Below are positions 52,101 through 60,532 of a stretch of DNA of 64,000 nt, in pieces. Both the position numbers and the translations under genes were made by a program. The notes beneath the pieces are model-generated. The model did not search any database and was not told the origin of the DNA. It saw only the letters and a list, made by a program, of their open reading frames with translations. Where the stretch lies: contig NZ_JAJFES010000003.1 in the NCBI RefSeq assembly GCF_020708045.1, forward strand, positions 62,001 to 126,000, given 5' to 3'. Every line of letters begins with the position of its first letter. Positions within the stretch are counted from its first letter, which is position 1. Origin of the DNA: Massilia sp. IC2-278. Lineage in GTDB: Bacteria; Pseudomonadota; Gammaproteobacteria; Burkholderiales; Burkholderiaceae_D.

Positions 52101-52553
52101 GTCGGCGCGGTACACCTGGTACTGGTCGTACAAATCGGCCAGGCGCTCGGCCAGCTGCAGGCGCCGCTCGGGGCAGCCGTCGCCCAGGAAGTGGGTCAGC
52201 GGCGCAAACACGGGTTCCTTCAGCAGCGTCGGCAAGAGGCGCATCAGGCGCCAGGTGAGCGGGTCCTTGTCGAACGGCGAACGGGTGGGCACGCGCTCGC
52301 GGCCGAGGGTGGCGCGGTAGGCTTCCCACAGGAAGCGCGCCGGCAGCGCCACGCGGGTGGCGGCGCACACGCCCAGGTCCTGGGCCAGCGCGATCTTGAG
52401 CCACTCGGCGAAACCGTTCGACTGCACCAGGATGGTTTCCTGTTCCAGGGCGCCGAGCGGGTGCGTGCGCAGCCAGTCGAAGACGGCTTCGCGCAGCATT
52501 TCCATCTGGTTGCCGTGCAGGATCAGCAGGCCGGGCGTGATAGTCGAGGACAT
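49152..52553 (-). CDS. recC: Exodeoxyribonuclease V gamma subunit
   Basis: A 1133-residue RecC, the Chi-reading subunit. The N-terminus (GLLILHGNQMEMLREAVFDWL) and LEQETILVQSNGFAEWLKIALA are characteristic, as are the inactive helicase-like region VRMLDEFDNEE and the C-terminal PD-(D/E)XK-like remnant (KLSDLASFLKQPARYFFRRRLGV). It is the first gene of recC-recB-recD. A short gap (52554-52636) with a 7-base inverted repeat separates it from the histidine kinase upstream. Confidence 0.95.
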   Translation of the reverse strand: MSSTITPGLLILHGNQMEMLREAVFDWLRTHPLGALEQETILVQSNGFAEWLKIALAQDLGVCAATRVALPARFLWEAYRATLGRERVPTRSPFDKDPLTWRLMRLLPTLLKEPVFAPLTHFLGDGCPERRLQLAERLADLYDQYQVYRADWLTDWEIGRDQLRRAGGEPVPLAADQCWQARLWRAVHESVPAMQRGTGRAAIHEVFVSAILSGDQPKHRLPRRVVLFGMSALPYQTLQAIATLSRHTQVLLAVPNPCQFYWGDIIEGRELLKAAHKRHPERGGIDLAALPIEELHTHSHPLLASWGRQGRDFVRMLDEFDNEEGRPETAGMTKLRIDLFSDGQGETLLQQVQAAVRDLLPLSEHPQMPPEPEDRSIEFHVTHSTQREVEVLHDQLLAMFARDGTLRPRDVVVMVPDIDTFSPAIHAVFDQHRRNDPRYIPFEIGDTRDRSVNPLLVALEWLLRLPQQRCRQSEVRDLLDVPAVATRFGLHEDDLPTLGHWIEGAGVRWGLDGEHRAGLGLGAAGEQNAWIFGVRRMLLGYASGAGARYGDIEPYAEVGGLDAALAGSLAQLVESLLDWRARLAQPRTPTEWGAEARELLSTFFDGREEGDRLTLSQLNEGLQCWLEMAEAGGFDEPVPLAVLREAWLSQIDQPTLNHQFVSGGVTFCTLMPMRAVPFRVVCLLGLNDGDFPRRAPQADFDLLALPGMHRPGDRSRRDDDRYLMLEALLAARDKLYISWVGRNVRDNSEQPPSVLVSQLRDYLKLGWHLDLHDITVEHALQPFSRRYFEEGGLLTYAREWRAAHGAQEGGEAGDLPPYELDSEFRLKLSDLASFLKQPARYFFRRRLGVMFGEAEVIGEDEEPFALDALERYFLEDSLLDDAGKPEELDEVRTTLDARAERLAREGVLPIGLLGRQWQEQLVEGLVPVRSAWLRLGARFPQAAPKLAVSLELGGLLLDDWIDRLRSNGEQTAWLMQISSKVLDKTGKPRGDKLIVPWLRQLAAGAAAAADSTPITGYLVARDAVITMAPIDSAAARDELANLARLWRRNLDAPLPLACKTALASVQDGDARAVYEGGFEVSGEVADPCLARLWPDFAYLTAGGNWPALADELYGGLARWLEGVKITKLDGEEA

Positions 52554-52568
52554 GGTGAAAGTGGGCGC

Positions 52569-52602
52569 AGTATGCTTGGGCAGTTCGGCGCCACAGCATA
52601 CT
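52569..52602. promoter_or_regulatory. Inverted repeat upstream of recC
   Basis: AGTATGC (52569-52575) and its complement GCATACT (52596-52602) are separated by 20 bases, 15-50 bases before the recC ATG. On the minus strand the CATACT copy could act as a -10. Regulatory role unproven. Confidence 0.3.
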
Positions 52603-52636
52603 CTTTTTGCCCCGCCGGCGGAAGGCGGCCGGTGCT

Positions 52637-55600
52637 TCAGCGATGATCCGTCGCGCGCGCGCCAAGTTCCGCCGCGACCTGGCGCTCCAGGCGTGCAAAC
52701 AGACTGCGCAGGCGGGCCCCGAGGGCACGCGCCTGGGCCACGGCGCCGCGCGCGTGCTGCTGCTCGAGCTCGGCGCAGACCTCCCCGAAGGCCATCGCGC
52801 CCACCGCCCTTGCCGACGACTTCAGGCGGTGCGCCACCGCGCCGGCGCGTTCCAGGTCGCTCGACGCCAGCGCGATGTCGATCTCGGCCAGGCCTTCGCG
52901 CGCGCTGTCGAGGAACATGAAGGCATATTTACGCAGCTTGTCGGGGTTGTCGCCGAAGGTGGCGGCCAGCACGGCGATGTCCAGCAGGGGCACGGCGCCA
53001 CCCTCGGCCGGCCCCTCGCCGCGCGGCGCGGGCGCCGCTTCCGGCGTACGGGCTTCCGGCGTACGGGTATCGGGCATGCGGGCATCCGGCGCGGTGACGG
53101 CGGCCTGCGCCGCGCCGCCACGCCGGATCGCGCGCGCGATGGTCGCCGCCAGGTGTTCCGGCGCCACCGGTTTGGTGAGGAAGTCGTTCATGCCGACCGC
53201 CATGCAGCGCGCCTGGTCCTCGACGCCGGCATTCGCGGTCATGGCGATCACCACGGTGTCGGCCAGGCGCGGGTCGGCGCGGATGCGGCGCGTGGCCTCG
53301 AAGCCGTCCATCACCGGCATCTGCACGTCCATCAGCACGCAGTCGAACATCTGGCGGTACATCTGCACCAGGGCCTCGGCGCCGTTGTTCGCCACCACCA
53401 CCGTAGCGCCGGCCTCGCCCAGCAGCTCGCGCCCGACCTGCTGCGAGAACACGTTGTCCTCGACCAGCAGGATGCTGCGCCCGTCCAGGCGCGCCGGCGC
53501 GCTCGGCGCCGCCTGCTCCACGCGCCGGCGCGGCTGCTCGTCCCGGCCCAGGCGCGCCGTGAACCAGAAGGTGCTGCCGCGCCCCGGCGTGCTTTCGACG
53601 CCGACTTCGCCGCCCATGGCCTCGGCCAACTGCTTGCTGATCACCAGGCCCAGGCCGGTGCCGCCGTAGCGCCGCGTGGTCGAGGGGTCGGCCTGGTGGA
53701 AGGACGTGAACAGGCGGCCCAATTCCTCGGGCGCGATGCCGATGCCGCTGTCCTCGACCTCGAAGCGCACCAGGGTCTCGTGGCCGAAGGCACGCAGCGA
53801 GCGGGCGCGGATCACGATGCTGCCGCGCTCGGAAAACTTGATGGCGTTGCCGGTGAAGTTGAGCAGCACCTGCTCCAGGCGCAGCGGGTCGCCGCGCAGG
53901 GGCCGCGCCAGTTCCGGGGCGATGTCGAATTCCAGGCGCAGGCCCTTGGCGGCGGCCGCTTCGCCGAGCTGGGTTTCCAGGCCCTGCATCAGGGTGTCGA
54001 GGCGGAATTCGAGCTGCTCGAGCTCCAGGCGCCCGGCCTCGATCTTGGAAAAGTCGAGAATGTGGTTGATGATGCCGAGCAGGTGCTGGCCCGAGTGGTA
54101 GATCTTTTCCAGGTAGTCGCGCTGCCTGGGGTCGGGCGCGTTCTTCAGTGCCAGGTGGGTCATGCCGATGATGCTGTTCATCGGCGTGCGGATCTCGTGG
54201 CTCATGTTCGACAGGAAGTCGCTCTTCGCCTGGTTCGCCGCATCGGCCTGGGCCTTCAGCTGGTGCAGCTCGGTGACGTCGGTGGCCACGCACAGCACCC
54301 CGCTGACGTCGCCCTCCAGGCGCACCGGCACCTTCACTTCCCACAGCTGCAGGGTGGCGCCGTCGGGCAGCTCGACGCCGACCTGGCTGGCGCGCCGGGT
54401 GCCGTCGAAGACGTTGCGCTCGCGCTGCCAGGCGGCGTCGGCCTGGGCCACGGGCATCACCTCGCGGTCGAGGCGCCCGACGATGTCCTCGGCCGGCAGG
54501 CCCAGGGCCAGCGCCATCTTCGCGTTCACGTAGCGGTAGCGGCGGTCGCGGTCCTTCATGTAGACGTAGGCGTCGAGGTTGTCGAGCACGGTGTCGAGCA
54601 GGGTGCGCTGGTCGATCGCGCCGCGGCGCGACCAGTACAGCGACAGGAACAGGCTGTACACCAGCAGGGTCCCGAGGAAGCCGCCGGCCAGCGCCAGCCA
54701 CGGGAACCAGCGGTCGAAAGGCGAATACAGCTCGCTCTTGCGCGCGCTGAAGTGGGCCTTCCAGAGCGAGCCGCTGAAGTCGACCGGCAGCACGGTGGCA
54801 AAGCGCGTGTCGTCGCGCCGCGCCGTGCGCACGCCGGCGTCGCCGGACAGCAGGCGGTCGTCCGGCGCCAGCGCCAGCCGCGGGCTCTGCGCCGCCTTGT
54901 CCGCCGCCTTGTCCGCCGCCTTGTCCACCCCGCTGCCCTGGCCGGCCGCGAACAGCGACAGCGTCAGGGCCGGCCCCTGCTGGCCGGAGAGCGCGCGCTC
55001 GACCATGGCTTGCACCGAGAATGCCACCCCCACCGCGCCGGCATAGGCGGCGCGCCGGCTGGCCACGTCGGTCGGGGCGGCATCGGCCAGGTAGACCGGG
55101 GCGCGCATGCCGAGCGCGATGTGCGGCGCCGGCAGCGCCACCTGGATCGGGTGGCCGGACGCGCTCATGCCGCCGCTGTCGCGCGCCCGCGCCATGGCCT
55201 CGGCCACCGGGCCGGCGGCGGTCAGGTCGACGCCGAACTTCTCGGGCAGCATCTCGGGCGGCTCGATGTAGGTCAGCACGTTGTAGCTGGCACGGCGGCC
55301 CGCCGGGCGGATGGCGAACTCGGGGTAGCCGCCGGGTTCCAGCGTACGGTCGGCGCGCACGGCGGCCACGAAGCTGTCGCGCTCGGCGTCCTTTACTTCC
55401 TGGGAAAACGAGACGGCGTCGATGGCCGGATAGTTGGCGCGCACGTCGAGCAGCGCCACGTAGCGGTGGAACTGCAGGCGCGTGATCGGGGTCGTGCTCG
55501 ACGAGAACAGGGCCGCCAGCGCGCGCGTGACCTCGGAATACGACTTGATGGAATTGGCCAGGCGCTCCTGGGCGGCGTGCGCGCGGTTCTCGAAACGGCG

Positions 55601-55753
55601 CCGCGCTTCTTCCTCGACGTTGCGGCTGGCGCCCATGTGCAGCAGCGCGCCGACCAGCAGCGCCAGCCATGCTCCCGCCGCCCACGACACGATGCGGGTG
55701 GTGCCGCGCGCACCAAAGGCGGCGCCGATGCTGCGGGGGATCGAAAGATTCAT
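52637..55753 (-). CDS. Hybrid sensor histidine kinase (CHASE-PAS-HisKA-HATPase-REC-HPt)
   Basis: A 1038-residue membrane kinase. One span near 20-40, a periplasmic CHASE domain (about 75-310; [27 protein letters not shown]), a second span near 345-365, a PAS domain (about 375-490), then HisKA with His519 ([11 protein letters not shown]), HATPase with [10 protein letters not shown] and [13 protein letters not shown], a receiver with Asp809 ([12 protein letters not shown]) and a C-terminal HPt domain with His975 ([13 protein letters not shown]). All phosphorelay residues are intact. No response-regulator gene with an output domain is adjacent. Small in-frame repeats occur at 54891-54926 and near 53050. 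Confidence 0.92.
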   Translation of the reverse strand: MNLSIPRSIGAAFGARGTTRIVSWAAGAWLALLVGALLHMGASRNVEEEARRRFENRAHAAQERLANSIKSYSEVTRALAALFSSSTTPITRLQFHRYVALLDVRANYPAIDAVSFSQEVKDAERDSFVAAVRADRTLEPGGYPEFAIRPAGRRASYNVLTYIEPPEMLPEKFGVDLTAAGPVAEAMARARDSGGMSASGHPIQVALPAPHIALGMRAPVYLADAAPTDVASRRAAYAGAVGVAFSVQAMVERALSGQQGPALTLSLFAAGQGSGVDKAADKAADKAAQSPRLALAPDDRLLSGDAGVRTARRDDTRFATVLPVDFSGSLWKAHFSARKSELYSPFDRWFPWLALAGGFLGTLLVYSLFLSLYWSRRGAIDQRTLLDTVLDNLDAYVYMKDRDRRYRYVNAKMALALGLPAEDIVGRLDREVMPVAQADAAWQRERNVFDGTRRASQVGVELPDGATLQLWEVKVPVRLEGDVSGVLCVATDVTELHQLKAQADAANQAKSDFLSNMSHEIRTPMNSIIGMTHLALKNAPDPRQRDYLEKIYHSGQHLLGIINHILDFSKIEAGRLELEQLEFRLDTLMQGLETQLGEAAAAKGLRLEFDIAPELARPLRGDPLRLEQVLLNFTGNAIKFSERGSIVIRARSLRAFGHETLVRFEVEDSGIGIAPEELGRLFTSFHQADPSTTRRYGGTGLGLVISKQLAEAMGGEVGVESTPGRGSTFWFTARLGRDEQPRRRVEQAAPSAPARLDGRSILLVEDNVFSQQVGRELLGEAGATVVVANNGAEALVQMYRQMFDCVLMDVQMPVMDGFEATRRIRADPRLADTVVIAMTANAGVEDQARCMAVGMNDFLTKPVAPEHLAATIARAIRRGGAAQAAVTAPDARMPDTRTPEARTPEAAPAPRGEGPAEGGAVPLLDIAVLAATFGDNPDKLRKYAFMFLDSAREGLAEIDIALASSDLERAGAVAHRLKSSARAVGAMAFGEVCAELEQQHARGAVAQARALGARLRSLFARLERQVAAELGARATDHR

Positions 55754-55854
55754 CGCCTTGCCCTGCCAGGTCGCTAACTGATGGGTACGATTAATTCATT
55801 GGTAATATACGCGATCAGTGCGCCGGGGGGGCGCTCGACAGTAAATACACGAAC

Positions 55855-57978
55855 ATGCCAAAAATGGCAGCGAAATTAGTGATCGGATTGGCGGCAGGAT
55901 TGGGCGCGGGACTGGCCGCAGGATCGGCGACAGCGGGCGACGCGCCGGCACAGGCGCCGGCATCGGGTGCGGCCGACCCGCGCCTGTGGCTGGAAGACGT
56001 GGCCGGCGACAAGCCGCTGGCCTGGGTGCGCGAGCACAACGCGGTGGCCGAGCGCGAACTCGGCGGCGCGGCCCACGAGGCCCTGCGTGCGCGCCTGCAG
56101 ACCATCCTCGACGCCAAGGAGCGCATTCCCTACGCCAGCAAGCACGGCGACTACCTGTACAACTTCTGGCGCGACGCCCAGCACGTGCGCGGCATCTGGC
56201 GCCGCACCACCCTGCTTGAATACCGCAAGGAAGACCCGCACTGGGAAACCGTGATCGACCTCGACGCCCTCGCTCGCAGCGAGAACGAGAACTGGGTCTG
56301 GGCCGGCGCCTCCTGCCTCGAGCCGCGCGGCGACCGCTGCCTGGTGTCGCTCTCGCGTGGCGGCGGCGACGCCCAGGTGGTGCGCGAGTTCGACCTGAAG
56401 ACGCGCGCCTTTGTCGCGAACGGCTTCGCGCTGCCGGAAGCGAAGAGCAGCATCGCCTGGATCGACCAGGACACGGTATTCGTCGGCACCGACTTCGGCA
56501 AGGACGCGATGACCACCTCGGGCTATCCGCGCATCGTCAAGGAATGGAAACGCGGCCAGCCCCTGGCCAGCGCGCGCACCGTGTACGAGGCCAGCGCCAC
56601 CGACTTGTCGGCCTCGGCCAGCCGCGACCTGACACCCGGCTACGAGCGCGACTTCGTCTCGCGCCAGATCGACTTCTATACCTCGGAACTGTTCCTGGTT
56701 GATGCCGGCAAACTGGTCAAGGTCGACAAGCCGCTCGACGCGAATGCCTATGCGGTGCGCGACCAGATGCTGGTCGAGCTGCGCTCCGCCTGGACGACCG
56801 GCGGGCGCACCTGGCCGCAGGGCAGCCTGCTGGCGATGAACTTCGACCGCTTCATGCGCGGCGAGCGCGATTTCCAGGCGCTGTTCACGCCGAGCGCCAC
56901 CACCTCGCTCGACGGCGTGGCGGTGACGAAGAACGCGCTGCTGCTGACGGTGCTCGACAAGGTCAAGAACCGCGTGGTCGAGCTGCGCCGCGTCGACAAC
57001 GCCTGGCAACGCCGCGACGTCGCCGCGCCCGGCATCGGCAGCCTGGGCGTGTCGGCGCTGGATCACATCGAGTCCGACCAGTACTTCCTGACCGTGACCG
57101 ACTTCCTGAACCCGACCACGCTCTACCTGGGCGAGGCCGGCGCCGATGCGCGCGAGCGCGTGAAGGCCATGCCGGCCTACTTCGACAGCAAACCCTACAC
57201 GGTGACGCAGCACGAGGCGAAGTCGAAGGACGGCACCCTGGTGCCCTACTTCGTGGTCATGGACCGCAAGGCGAAAATGGACGGCAAGAACCCGACCGTC
57301 CTGTACGGCTACGGCGGCTTCGAGGTCTCGCTCAAGCCGTCGTACAGCGGCTTGATCGGCAATGCCTGGCTCGACCAGGGCGGCGTGTACGTGCTGGCGA
57401 ACATCCGCGGCGGCGGCGAATTCGGCCCGCGCTGGCACCAGGCGGCGCTGAAGGAAAACCGGCAAAAGGCCTACGACGACTTCATCGCCGTGGCCCAGGA
57501 CCTCATCGCGCGCAAGGTCACCAGCCCGCGCCACCTCGGCATCATGGGCGGCAGCAACGGCGGCCTGCTGGTCGGCGCCACGCTGGTGCAGCGCCCGGAC
57601 CTGTTCAACGCCGTGGTGTGCCAGGTGCCGCTGCTCGACATGGCGCGCTACCACAAGCTGCTGGCCGGAGCGTCGTGGATGGGAGAGTACGGCGACCCGG
57701 ACGATCCGAAGCAGTGGGAATACATCTCGAAGTATTCCCCGTACCAGAACGTGTTCAAGGACAAGCACTACCCGCGCGTGCTGTTCACCACCTCGACCCG
57801 CGACGACCGCGTGCACCCGGGCCACGCACGCAAGATGGCGGCGCTGATGCAGGAACAGGGGCATGACATCCTGTACTGGGAGAATACCGAGGGCGGGCAT
57901 GGCGGCGCGGCCAACAATGCGCAGGCGGCGCGCATGTGGGCGTTGACGTATTCGTTCTTGTTGAAGCAGTTGAAGTAA
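55855..57978 (+). CDS. Prolyl oligopeptidase family serine peptidase (S9A)
   Basis: A 707-residue exported peptidase with an N-terminal signal-like segment (VIGLAAGLGAGLAAGSATAGDA). Residues ~40-430 form the beta-propeller gate (DPRLWLEDVAGDKPLAWVREHNA at its start). The alpha/beta hydrolase half has the triad Ser567 in GGSNGG, Asp in STRDDRVHPGH (650 or 651) and His682 in EGGHGG. NIRGGGEFGPRWHQAALKENRQKAYDDF is diagnostic. It cleaves short Pro-containing peptides. Single gene with a strong terminator. Confidence 0.93.
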   Translation: MPKMAAKLVIGLAAGLGAGLAAGSATAGDAPAQAPASGAADPRLWLEDVAGDKPLAWVREHNAVAERELGGAAHEALRARLQTILDAKERIPYASKHGDYLYNFWRDAQHVRGIWRRTTLLEYRKEDPHWETVIDLDALARSENENWVWAGASCLEPRGDRCLVSLSRGGGDAQVVREFDLKTRAFVANGFALPEAKSSIAWIDQDTVFVGTDFGKDAMTTSGYPRIVKEWKRGQPLASARTVYEASATDLSASASRDLTPGYERDFVSRQIDFYTSELFLVDAGKLVKVDKPLDANAYAVRDQMLVELRSAWTTGGRTWPQGSLLAMNFDRFMRGERDFQALFTPSATTSLDGVAVTKNALLLTVLDKVKNRVVELRRVDNAWQRRDVAAPGIGSLGVSALDHIESDQYFLTVTDFLNPTTLYLGEAGADARERVKAMPAYFDSKPYTVTQHEAKSKDGTLVPYFVVMDRKAKMDGKNPTVLYGYGGFEVSLKPSYSGLIGNAWLDQGGVYVLANIRGGGEFGPRWHQAALKENRQKAYDDFIAVAQDLIARKVTSPRHLGIMGGSNGGLLVGATLVQRPDLFNAVVCQVPLLDMARYHKLLAGASWMGEYGDPDDPKQWEYISKYSPYQNVFKDKHYPRVLFTTSTRDDRVHPGHARKMAALMQEQGHDILYWENTEGGHGGAANNAQAARMWALTYSFLLKQLK

Positions 57979-57983
57979 TGAAG

Positions 57984-58011
57984 AAAGCGCCGCTCCCGCG
58001 GCGCTTTTTTT
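57984..58011 (+). terminator. Rho-independent terminator after S9A peptidase
   Basis: AAAGCGCCGC/GCGGCGCTTT stem with a TCCC loop and a run of T, 5 bases after the stop. Confidence 0.92.
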
Positions 58012-58027
58012 GCGTGACGGTGGATAT

Positions 58028-58206
58028 CGTAGGGTGGGCACCCCGTGCCCACGCGGTACGTGCGCCTCCATTTTGCGTTGGCGGCGACGTGTCGCTCGAA
58101 TCGTTCGACAACGGCCCGCGGCCATCGCATGCCTTGCGGGCGACACCTCCCCGCCGCTGACTGCGGATACGTGCGTACCGCGTGGGCACGGAGTGCCCAC
58201 CCTACG
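58028..58206. repeat. Composite inverted-repeat element, copy 3
   Basis: CGTAGGGTGGGCAC...GTGCCCACGCGGTACGTGCG (58028-58063) and CGTGCGTACCGCGTGGGCAC...GTGCCCACCCTACG (58170-58206) in opposite orientation around about 110 bases. The interior has GTGTCGCTCGAATCGTTCGA, comparable to the TTGCCGCTCG core of copies 1 and 2. It lies between the convergent S9A peptidase and luxI genes. Confidence 0.8.
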
Positions 58207-58254
58207 TTCGTGCTGCGGGCCGCGGTAACGTCATCACGACGCGCATGGCGCCCA

Positions 58255-58842
58255 TCAACTCGCCAGCCGCCGATCGAACAACACCCGGCACGTCGGCTCG
58301 ATATCCACATACAAGGCAACCGCCGTCTCCACCCCGATCACCAGCGGCGGCCCGAGGCGCTCGGTCACCACGCCGGCCCTGCGCAGCAGCCGCTCGATCG
58401 CCGTGGTGGTCACCGTCACGTAGCGCTCGATCCCCTGCTCGTGCCCGTAGCGGATGATCGCGGCGATCGACTCCATCGTGATTTCCGAGAACCCGAAGTG
58501 GCTACAGCCCTCGGTTTCGATGGCGAAGCGCGACAGCTCCCAGATGTGCTCGTCGCACGGCGCCGGCTGGCCGTGCAGCAGCTGGGCGAAGGAGTCCTTC
58601 AGCATGTAGGGGCCTTCGGTCGGCAGGATGCGCCAGCAGCCGCGCAGCACGCCGCCGCCCGGCTCGCGCATCATCATGTAGTGCGGTTCCAGGGCGTCGT
58701 AGCCGTCGATCTCCATACCCGAGAGCACCGGCACTTCCCAGCCGAGCCGGCCCTGGAACACTTTTGCGCGAAGCGTGTGCATTTCCCACAGATCGCGGGA
58801 TTTGAATTCGCGCCGTGCTGCGATATTGATCTGCAGTGCCAT
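58255..58842 (-). CDS. luxI: LuxI-type acyl-homoserine lactone synthase
   Basis: A 195-residue synthase that joins the homocysteine part of SAM and an acyl-ACP into an acyl-homoserine lactone. The conserved residues are present: Arg25, Phe29 and Trp35 (LRAKVFQGRLGW), Asp46 and Asp49 (EIDGYDAL), the Arg of GCWRILPT, and Glu/Arg in WELSRFAIE. ATG at 58842 is preferred for the GGGAG upstream. It is divergent from the rsaL-like gene, with lux-box-like and RsaL-box-like palindromes in the shared promoter. Acyl chain specificity cannot be read. Confidence 0.93.
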   Translation of the reverse strand: MALQINIAARREFKSRDLWEMHTLRAKVFQGRLGWEVPVLSGMEIDGYDALEPHYMMMREPGGGVLRGCWRILPTEGPYMLKDSFAQLLHGQPAPCDEHIWELSRFAIETEGCSHFGFSEITMESIAAIIRYGHEQGIERYVTVTTTAIERLLRRAGVVTERLGPPLVIGVETAVALYVDIEPTCRVLFDRRLAS

Positions 58843-58872
58843 GTTGTTCTCCCTGTGTTGTGAATGAAAAAG

Positions 58873-58887
58873 TATGCGAAGCGCATA
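58873..58887. promoter_or_regulatory. Candidate RsaL operator
   Basis: TATGCGAAGCGCATA, a perfect palindrome with 6-base arms and a 3-base centre. The ends TATG-N7-CATA equal those of the published Pseudomonas RsaL site as I recall it (TATGnAAnTTnCATA). It lies between the lux-box-like palindrome and the luxI start, where a repressor would block transcription. Confidence 0.6.
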
Positions 58888-58917
58888 AAGAGTCATGCAA
58901 TCTGGGCAGCATGGGAA

Positions 58918-58933
58918 CTAGCAGCTCTGCTAG
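58918..58933. promoter_or_regulatory. Candidate lux box
   Basis: CTAGCAGCTCTGCTAG: two 7-base arms around CT, fitting the CT-N12-AG form of LuxR/LasR sites. Its centre is about 84 bases before the luxI ATG and 73 before the rsaL ATG, so bound LuxR could act on both divergent genes. Confidence 0.65.
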
Positions 58934-58998
58934 GTGGGCTATGGGGTACGGGAGTGGAATACTGAGGTTTTGCTACCGAACAACCAGGAGACCGCATC

Positions 58999-59265
58999 AT
59001 GCCGAACGATTTCGTAAGCGAAACCATGCTGGCCCGCCCGCAGCTGCAGCCAGCCCTGCACCAGCCCCCGCGCCCGGCGCACGTGGACCTGCGCCAGTTC
59101 CGCATCAGCAGGCGCGAAAGCCAGGAAAAATTCTGGGGCCGCTTCGGCGTGACCCAGTCGAGCGGCAGCCGCTTCGAGACGGGGCTGGCGATTCCGGCCC
59201 CGGTGGCGATCCTGTTGAAGCTCTACGTCAACGGCAAGCTCAACGATGGCGATCTTCAGGGCTGA
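58999..59265 (+). CDS. rsaL: RsaL-like quorum-sensing repressor
   Basis: An 88-residue small HTH protein. The core FRISRRESQEKFWGRFGVTQSSGSRFETG and IPAPVAILLKLY (about residues 32-75) matches the lambda-repressor-like fold of RsaL, which shuts off the luxI promoter. AGGAG at 58985-58989 precedes the ATG. Its position between luxI and luxR, divergent from luxI and with its 3' end overlapping the convergent luxR by 26 bases, copies the Pseudomonas lasR-rsaL-lasI arrangement. Assigned on family pattern plus position. Confidence 0.82.
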   Translation: MPNDFVSETMLARPQLQPALHQPPRPAHVDLRQFRISRRESQEKFWGRFGVTQSSGSRFETGLAIPAPVAILLKLYVNGKLNDGDLQG

Positions 59266-59977
59266 TCAGCCCGAGCGCAATCGCCTTCACCACCGCCTGC
59301 TGGCGGGTGTTGACGTTAAATTTCTGGCGCACGTTGGCCAGGTGGAAATTCACGGTCGCCTCGGAACAATTGGTGATCTTTGAAATTTCCCAAGACGATT
59401 TGCCCGCCATGACCCAGTTGAGCACTTCCAGCTCACGCCGGGTCAGGCGCGGCACCGGCTCGCTGCCGAGGCCGTTGTTCATGAAGCGGATCGCCGAGGC
59501 GAACGCATAATCGCGCACCAGGGTCAGCGTCGGCATGACGTGGTCGATCGAGCGTGTGAAGTCCTGGTTTGCCGGCGCATCCGATGCGAAGCTGAGCACG
59601 CCGAATTCGCCGTTCGGCCCGTGCACCGGCAGCGTCACGCCGGTACGAATCCCATAGGCACAGGCTTCCTCATACAGCGCACGCCCCTCTTTCCCGGCAA
59701 AGGTGTCGGGTTCCCAGACGATCGGCAGCGTGCTGCTCAGGCAATGGCCGACCGTCGGGTCGACATAGGCCAGGCGCTCGGCATCATAGTGTTCACGCCA
59801 TGCCGACGAATAATTGCTGCGCAAAAAAGCGCGCTCGAATTGGGCATGGCGCGAGCCGACCATACCATACAGCACCTGATCGAAGCCGAGCTGGCGTGCC
59901 AGCCCGAACAGGATCTGGCTCCAGGCGCCGGGATCCTGTATCTCCATCAGCTGCACCAGTTGTGCAGTCTCGACCAT
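59240..59977 (-). CDS. luxR: LuxR-type autoinducer-binding transcriptional regulator
   Basis: A 245-residue regulator. The N-terminal ligand domain holds the invariant Trp60, Tyr64, Asp73, Pro74 and Trp88 (WREHYDAERLAYVDPT, IVWEPD) plus the YGIRTGVTLPVHG segment. The C-terminal HTH spans about 178-240 (LTRRELEVLNWVMAGKSSWEISKITNCSEATVNFHLANVRQKFNV). It should bind the cognate lactone and activate luxI through the palindrome at 58918. It ends inside the rsaL coding region on the opposite strand. Confidence 0.93.
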   Translation of the reverse strand: MVETAQLVQLMEIQDPGAWSQILFGLARQLGFDQVLYGMVGSRHAQFERAFLRSNYSSAWREHYDAERLAYVDPTVGHCLSSTLPIVWEPDTFAGKEGRALYEEACAYGIRTGVTLPVHGPNGEFGVLSFASDAPANQDFTRSIDHVMPTLTLVRDYAFASAIRFMNNGLGSEPVPRLTRRELEVLNWVMAGKSSWEISKITNCSEATVNFHLANVRQKFNVNTRQQAVVKAIALGLISPEDRHR

Positions 59978-60532
59978 GTGTGCTCGCTTCTAACTGAAAT
60001 GTGAAATCACGATGGTAATCCAATCGCACGCCAGCTTAATTCAAACTGGCAATTTATTAAGCCCCAGCGATGGAATGTGAGAATTCGTGGTCGTTATCCG
60101 GCAACACAATTTGTTAAATAAGAGAAATCCGGATACCGTCGGTATTTTTACTCCAAGTAATACGGTCATGTCCAATACTTATTTCAATCGTGCAAGAAGT
60201 CGCCCTGCTCTCATGTGATAACGATTTCAGGCGCATCGCTTATATCAGCGATGCATGAAGCATGTTCACCGCAAGCAATCAATCGTGCGCCATGCGTTTG
60301 CCGCTTGGGCTAAGCTCCGCGCGCCTGTATAAAAATTATTTCAATCATGCAAGACTTTCCAGTGCGTACTTGACTTGACCCTGCACAAGCGTATCGTTGA
60401 ATACTTTCTGTTTAACAGTTTCTATACGCTTAACCCAGCGGCTCGACCACATGGCGCGCCTGGCCCGGCACAACCGCCAGCCGCACACAACACCGCACCC
60501 ACCCCACTTTCCACAACGAGGATTTACCGTCG
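59978..60532. other. AT-richer 555-base intergenic region with direct repeats
   Basis: No gene is visible. The GC content is clearly lower than its surroundings. A 19-base direct repeat TTATTTCAATC(G/A)TGCAAGA occurs at 60179-60197 and 60336-60354 with one mismatch. A 13-base palindrome ATACCGTCGGTAT lies at 60133-60145. Near the kinase start are TTGACT/TTGACC (60370-60380), possible -35 elements with an AATACT 19 bases further. Likely a regulatory region serving luxR and the HAMP kinase. Confidence 0.55.

Noticed and set aside
60133..60145. ATACCGTCGGTAT followed by TTTTT as a terminator
   Set aside because: A one-base loop cannot form a hairpin; more likely a protein-binding site if anything.
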